Shown one piece after another: positions 62,204-64,000 of a stretch of DNA of 64,000 nt. Under the pieces are notes generated by a model. It was not told the DNA's origin and did no database searches. It saw only the letters and a list, made by a program, of their open reading frames with translations. The DNA lies in the NCBI RefSeq assembly GCF_022844445.1, contig NZ_JALHLS010000009.1:81509-145508 (forward strand). Direction: 5' to 3'. Every line of letters begins with the position of its first letter. Within the stretch, counting starts at the first letter, position 1. The position numbers and the translations under genes were made by a program. The stretch is from Hyphomonas sp. (GTDB lineage: Bacteria; Pseudomonadota; Alphaproteobacteria; Caulobacterales; Hyphomonadaceae).

Positions 62204-63604
62204 TTGTTTGAGGCGCCCAAGGCACCGGCGAGAGATGTCCTTACAGGTGAAACGTTGAGCGAAGATGCAAACCGCCGATCTATGACGCGCCGCACGCGGG
62301 ACTTTACCGTCCTGCTCGGCACGACCGGCTTTGTCCTGCTGCTGCTGGTTGCCACCAGCGCCCTCGGCCCGGTCGAGGCGATCAGCGCGCTCGGCGTCAT
62401 TGCCTCTGTGGGCATGGCCTACTTTGTCGGCTCTGCCGCCCGGGTCCCGCAGGGCCTGAGCGACAGCTGGGCCGAGCCGCCCGCGCCGGAACCCGCCGAA
62501 GCCGGCCCCGGCCTCCTGACCGCGCTGCCACTGCCCGCGCTCGAGATCGGCCCCGGCCAGAAGATCCTGGCTTTCAACCGGGCGGCCGACGAGCTGTTCC
62601 AGCTCGGTAACCTTCCCTTTGCCCGTGCCAGCGCGGTCATCCGCTCGCCGGTCCTCCTGGCCGCCATCGACCAGGCGCTCGAGCGGCCCGGCGCCGGTCC
62701 GGTCTCCGCCGAGATCGAAACCGGCCCGGATGAGACCTGGCGTGCCCATGTCACGCGCATTCCCGCCGGCCGGCATGTCCTCGTCCTGATGGAGGATCTC
62801 ACGCCGGTGAAGCGCGCCGCCCGCGCCCGGGCTGACTTCCTCGCGAATGCAAGCCACGAGCTGCGCACCCCGCTCACCGCCATTTCCGGCTTCATCGAAA
62901 CCATGCGCGGCCCCGCGAAGGACGATACCGCGGCCTGGCCCCGCTTCCTCGACATCATGGCCGGCGAATCCGACCGGATGAGCCGCCTGATCGCTGATCT
63001 TCTCTCCCTTTCCCGGATTGAATCGTCCGAACACGTCCTGCCGCGGGGCAGGGAAAACCTCGCCGAGATCGTCTCTGCCTCGCTCGCCGTCCTGGAGCCC
63101 ATCGCTGCCGAGCGCGGTGTGACGCTCAAAGTGGCTGGCGGCGGGCAAGACATGCCGGAAATGACCGCCCACCGGGACGAACTGATCCAGGTGGTCGAAA
63201 ACCTTGTCTCGAACGCCGTGAAGTATTCTAAGGCCGGCAGCGCCATCACGCTCAGCTTCGGCGCCGCGCCCTCGCTCGCCGAGGCGCGCCTCGCCGCGAG
63301 CCAGCAATGGGATGTCAGTCAACGGATGACCCTGCTTCAGGCGCTCGCCCGCTCGCAGGGCCCCGAGGCCGCCGTCTGGCTTCGTGTTGAAGACCAGGGC
63401 CCCGGCATCGAGCGCGAACACCTGCCGCGGCTTGGCGAGCGCTTCTACCGCGCCGACCAGTCGCGCGGCGGCAAGATCACCGGTACCGGCCTCGGCCTCG
63501 CCATCGTCAAACACATCATGGCCCACCACCGCGGCGGCCTCGCCGTCGAAACCCTGATGGGGCAGGGTACGGCGTTTGGCGTCTGGATGCCCGTCGGCGC
63601 TTAG
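62204..63604 (+). CDS. PhoR-like sensor histidine kinase
   Basis: This 466-residue kinase has two close TM segments (TVLLGTTGFVLLLLVATSAL and AISALGVIASVGMAYFVG), a PAS-like domain (ALEIGPGQKILAFNRAADEL) and the phosphorylation site DFLANASHELRTPLTAISGF. The ATP-binding domain has VENLVSNAVKYSKAG, EDQGPGI and TGTGLGLAIVKHI. The layout matches PhoR of alphaproteobacteria. No response regulator is adjacent, so it is an orphan within the window. The start is uncertain: TTG at 62204 has AAGAGG before it, and an ATG at 62282 is an alternative. Confidence 0.92.
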   Translation: MFEAPKAPARDVLTGETLSEDANRRSMTRRTRDFTVLLGTTGFVLLLLVATSALGPVEAISALGVIASVGMAYFVGSAARVPQGLSDSWAEPPAPEPAEAGPGLLTALPLPALEIGPGQKILAFNRAADELFQLGNLPFARASAVIRSPVLLAAIDQALERPGAGPVSAEIETGPDETWRAHVTRIPAGRHVLVLMEDLTPVKRAARARADFLANASHELRTPLTAISGFIETMRGPAKDDTAAWPRFLDIMAGESDRMSRLIADLLSLSRIESSEHVLPRGRENLAEIVSASLAVLEPIAAERGVTLKVAGGGQDMPEMTAHRDELIQVVENLVSNAVKYSKAGSAITLSFGAAPSLAEARLAASQQWDVSQRMTLLQALARSQGPEAAVWLRVEDQGPGIEREHLPRLGERFYRADQSRGGKITGTGLGLAIVKHIMAHHRGGLAVETLMGQGTAFGVWMPVGA

Positions 63605-63624
63605 AGGGCGCCCCGCCCGTTCGA

Positions 63625-63660
63625 CAAAAAAAGTCCCCCGGAACATCTCTGCTCCGGGGG
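63625..63660 (-). terminator. Rho-independent terminator after gcrA
   Basis: An 8-bp GC-rich stem (63635-63642 with 63653-63660) and 10-base loop is followed on the minus strand by eight T (A run at 63625-63632). It lies between the convergent kinase and gcrA stops. Confidence 0.85.
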
Positions 63661-63691
63661 GCTCTCACGTCCTGGCGATGTCAGCGCGGCG

Positions 63692-64000
63692 TTAGCCGGC
63701 AATCCGCCGGACGTAATCGTATTCTGACTTGCGGGCTTCGCGCTTGCGGGCCGGCTGGAAGGCGACGGCGGCGTGCTCGGTGCAATAGGGGCCGCAATCG
63801 GCCTTGCGGCCGCAGAAGGCAAATTTGGGGTCTGCCGGGTCGCCGATCGGCCATTTGCACATCGTATCGCGCAGCGTGAGGATCGTCGCCGGCGTGCCAT
63901 CCACCAGCAGCGGGGGCAGGGGCTTGATCGCCGTCGCGCGCTCGATCGCGAGGGCCGGCACCGGCAGGCTCGGCGGGGCGGCGGCGGGCGCGGCGGCGGC
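63692..64000 (-). CDS. gcrA: GcrA-family cell-cycle regulator, C-terminal part (5' end outside the window)
   Basis: The frame is open to the right edge, giving the last 102 residues. An Ala/Pro-rich linker is followed by the GcrA C-terminal domain: TILTLRDTMCKWPIGDP, FAFCGRK and GPYCTEHAAVAFQP, with the Cys/His set that shapes the domain binding region 2 of sigma-70. GcrA acts with the CcrM methylase to activate cell-cycle genes in alphaproteobacteria. The N-terminal DNA-binding part lies beyond the window. It ends with YDYVRRIAG and a good terminator. Confidence 0.9.
   Translation of the reverse strand, partial: AAAAPAAAPPSLPVPALAIERATAIKPLPPLLVDGTPATILTLRDTMCKWPIGDPADPKFAFCGRKADCGPYCTEHAAVAFQPARKREARKSEYDYVRRIAG

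Noticed and set aside
1..64000. tRNA or rRNA genes, CRISPR arrays, insertion sequences, attachment sites or prophage
   Set aside because: No cloverleaf-like segment, direct-repeat array, transposase or integrase reading was noticed. A tRNAscan and IS search would settle this.

Overview
The window is GC-rich, densely packed chromosomal DNA from an alphaproteobacterium, most likely of the Hyphomonadaceae/Caulobacterales type. The main evidence is a GcrA-type cell-cycle regulator at the right edge, a lipoprotein of the CC0125/CC1285 type, a PhyR-type stress regulator with an HWE kinase, a class I lysyl-tRNA synthetase, a 180-kDa NAD-glutamate dehydrogenase, a UrcA-family protein and a PetP/PetR-like regulator pair. 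I saw no rRNA or tRNA genes, insertion sequences, integrases, prophage genes or CRISPR arrays. Most of the window reads as core genome.

Layout. 0-9.3 kb: envelope and detoxification genes (DUF885 protein, cytochrome P460-like lipoprotein, Bcr/CflA exporter, small lipoproteins, glutathione transferase, aldehyde dehydrogenase), a HerA-like ATPase and an AI-2E-family permease. 9.3-20 kb: the large glutamate dehydrogenase behind a hairpin-rich leader, queG, mtgA, a short-chain dehydrogenase, and an overlapping HAD/lipoprotein/pterin dehydratase operon. 20-28.6 kb: a four-gene operon (MarR, OmpR-type regulator, histidine kinase, nitrilase-family enzyme) divergent from ilvE, then DUF1003, a drug/metabolite transporter, a Na+/Ca2+ exchanger, and a convergent HWE kinase / PhyR pair.

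28.8-31.7 kb: two translationally coupled membrane-protein genes. The second carries a TIR-like (SLOG/TIR-class) cytoplasmic domain between membrane segments. I recognise no characterised system here, and it is the best candidate in the window for something undescribed. 31.7-41 kb: peroxiredoxin, SixA, UrcA, a tiny Arg-rich ORF, a DUF2256/photolyase pair, a renalase-like flavoprotein, two acyl-CoA dehydrogenases, a SIMPL protein, and bacterioferritin with its ferredoxin under candidate iron boxes. 41-48.3 kb: an XRE regulator with its membrane partner and paired operators, LysRS, and indolepyruvate ferredoxin oxidoreductase divergent from an Lrp regulator.

48.3-64 kb: a periplasmic Pro/Glu-rich protein, a DUF2332 pair, thiolase, an exported glutathione peroxidase, dodecin, a PilZ-like protein, an M13 peptidase, a complete RND tripartite efflux operon, a PhoR-like kinase and the partial gcrA.

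Shared themes are oxidative and electrophile defence, amino-acid catabolism feeding acyl-CoA metabolism (glutamate dehydrogenase, indolepyruvate oxidoreductase, acyl-CoA dehydrogenases, thiolase, IlvE), envelope maintenance and efflux. Functions come from motif and family recognition by eye; no database search was run.
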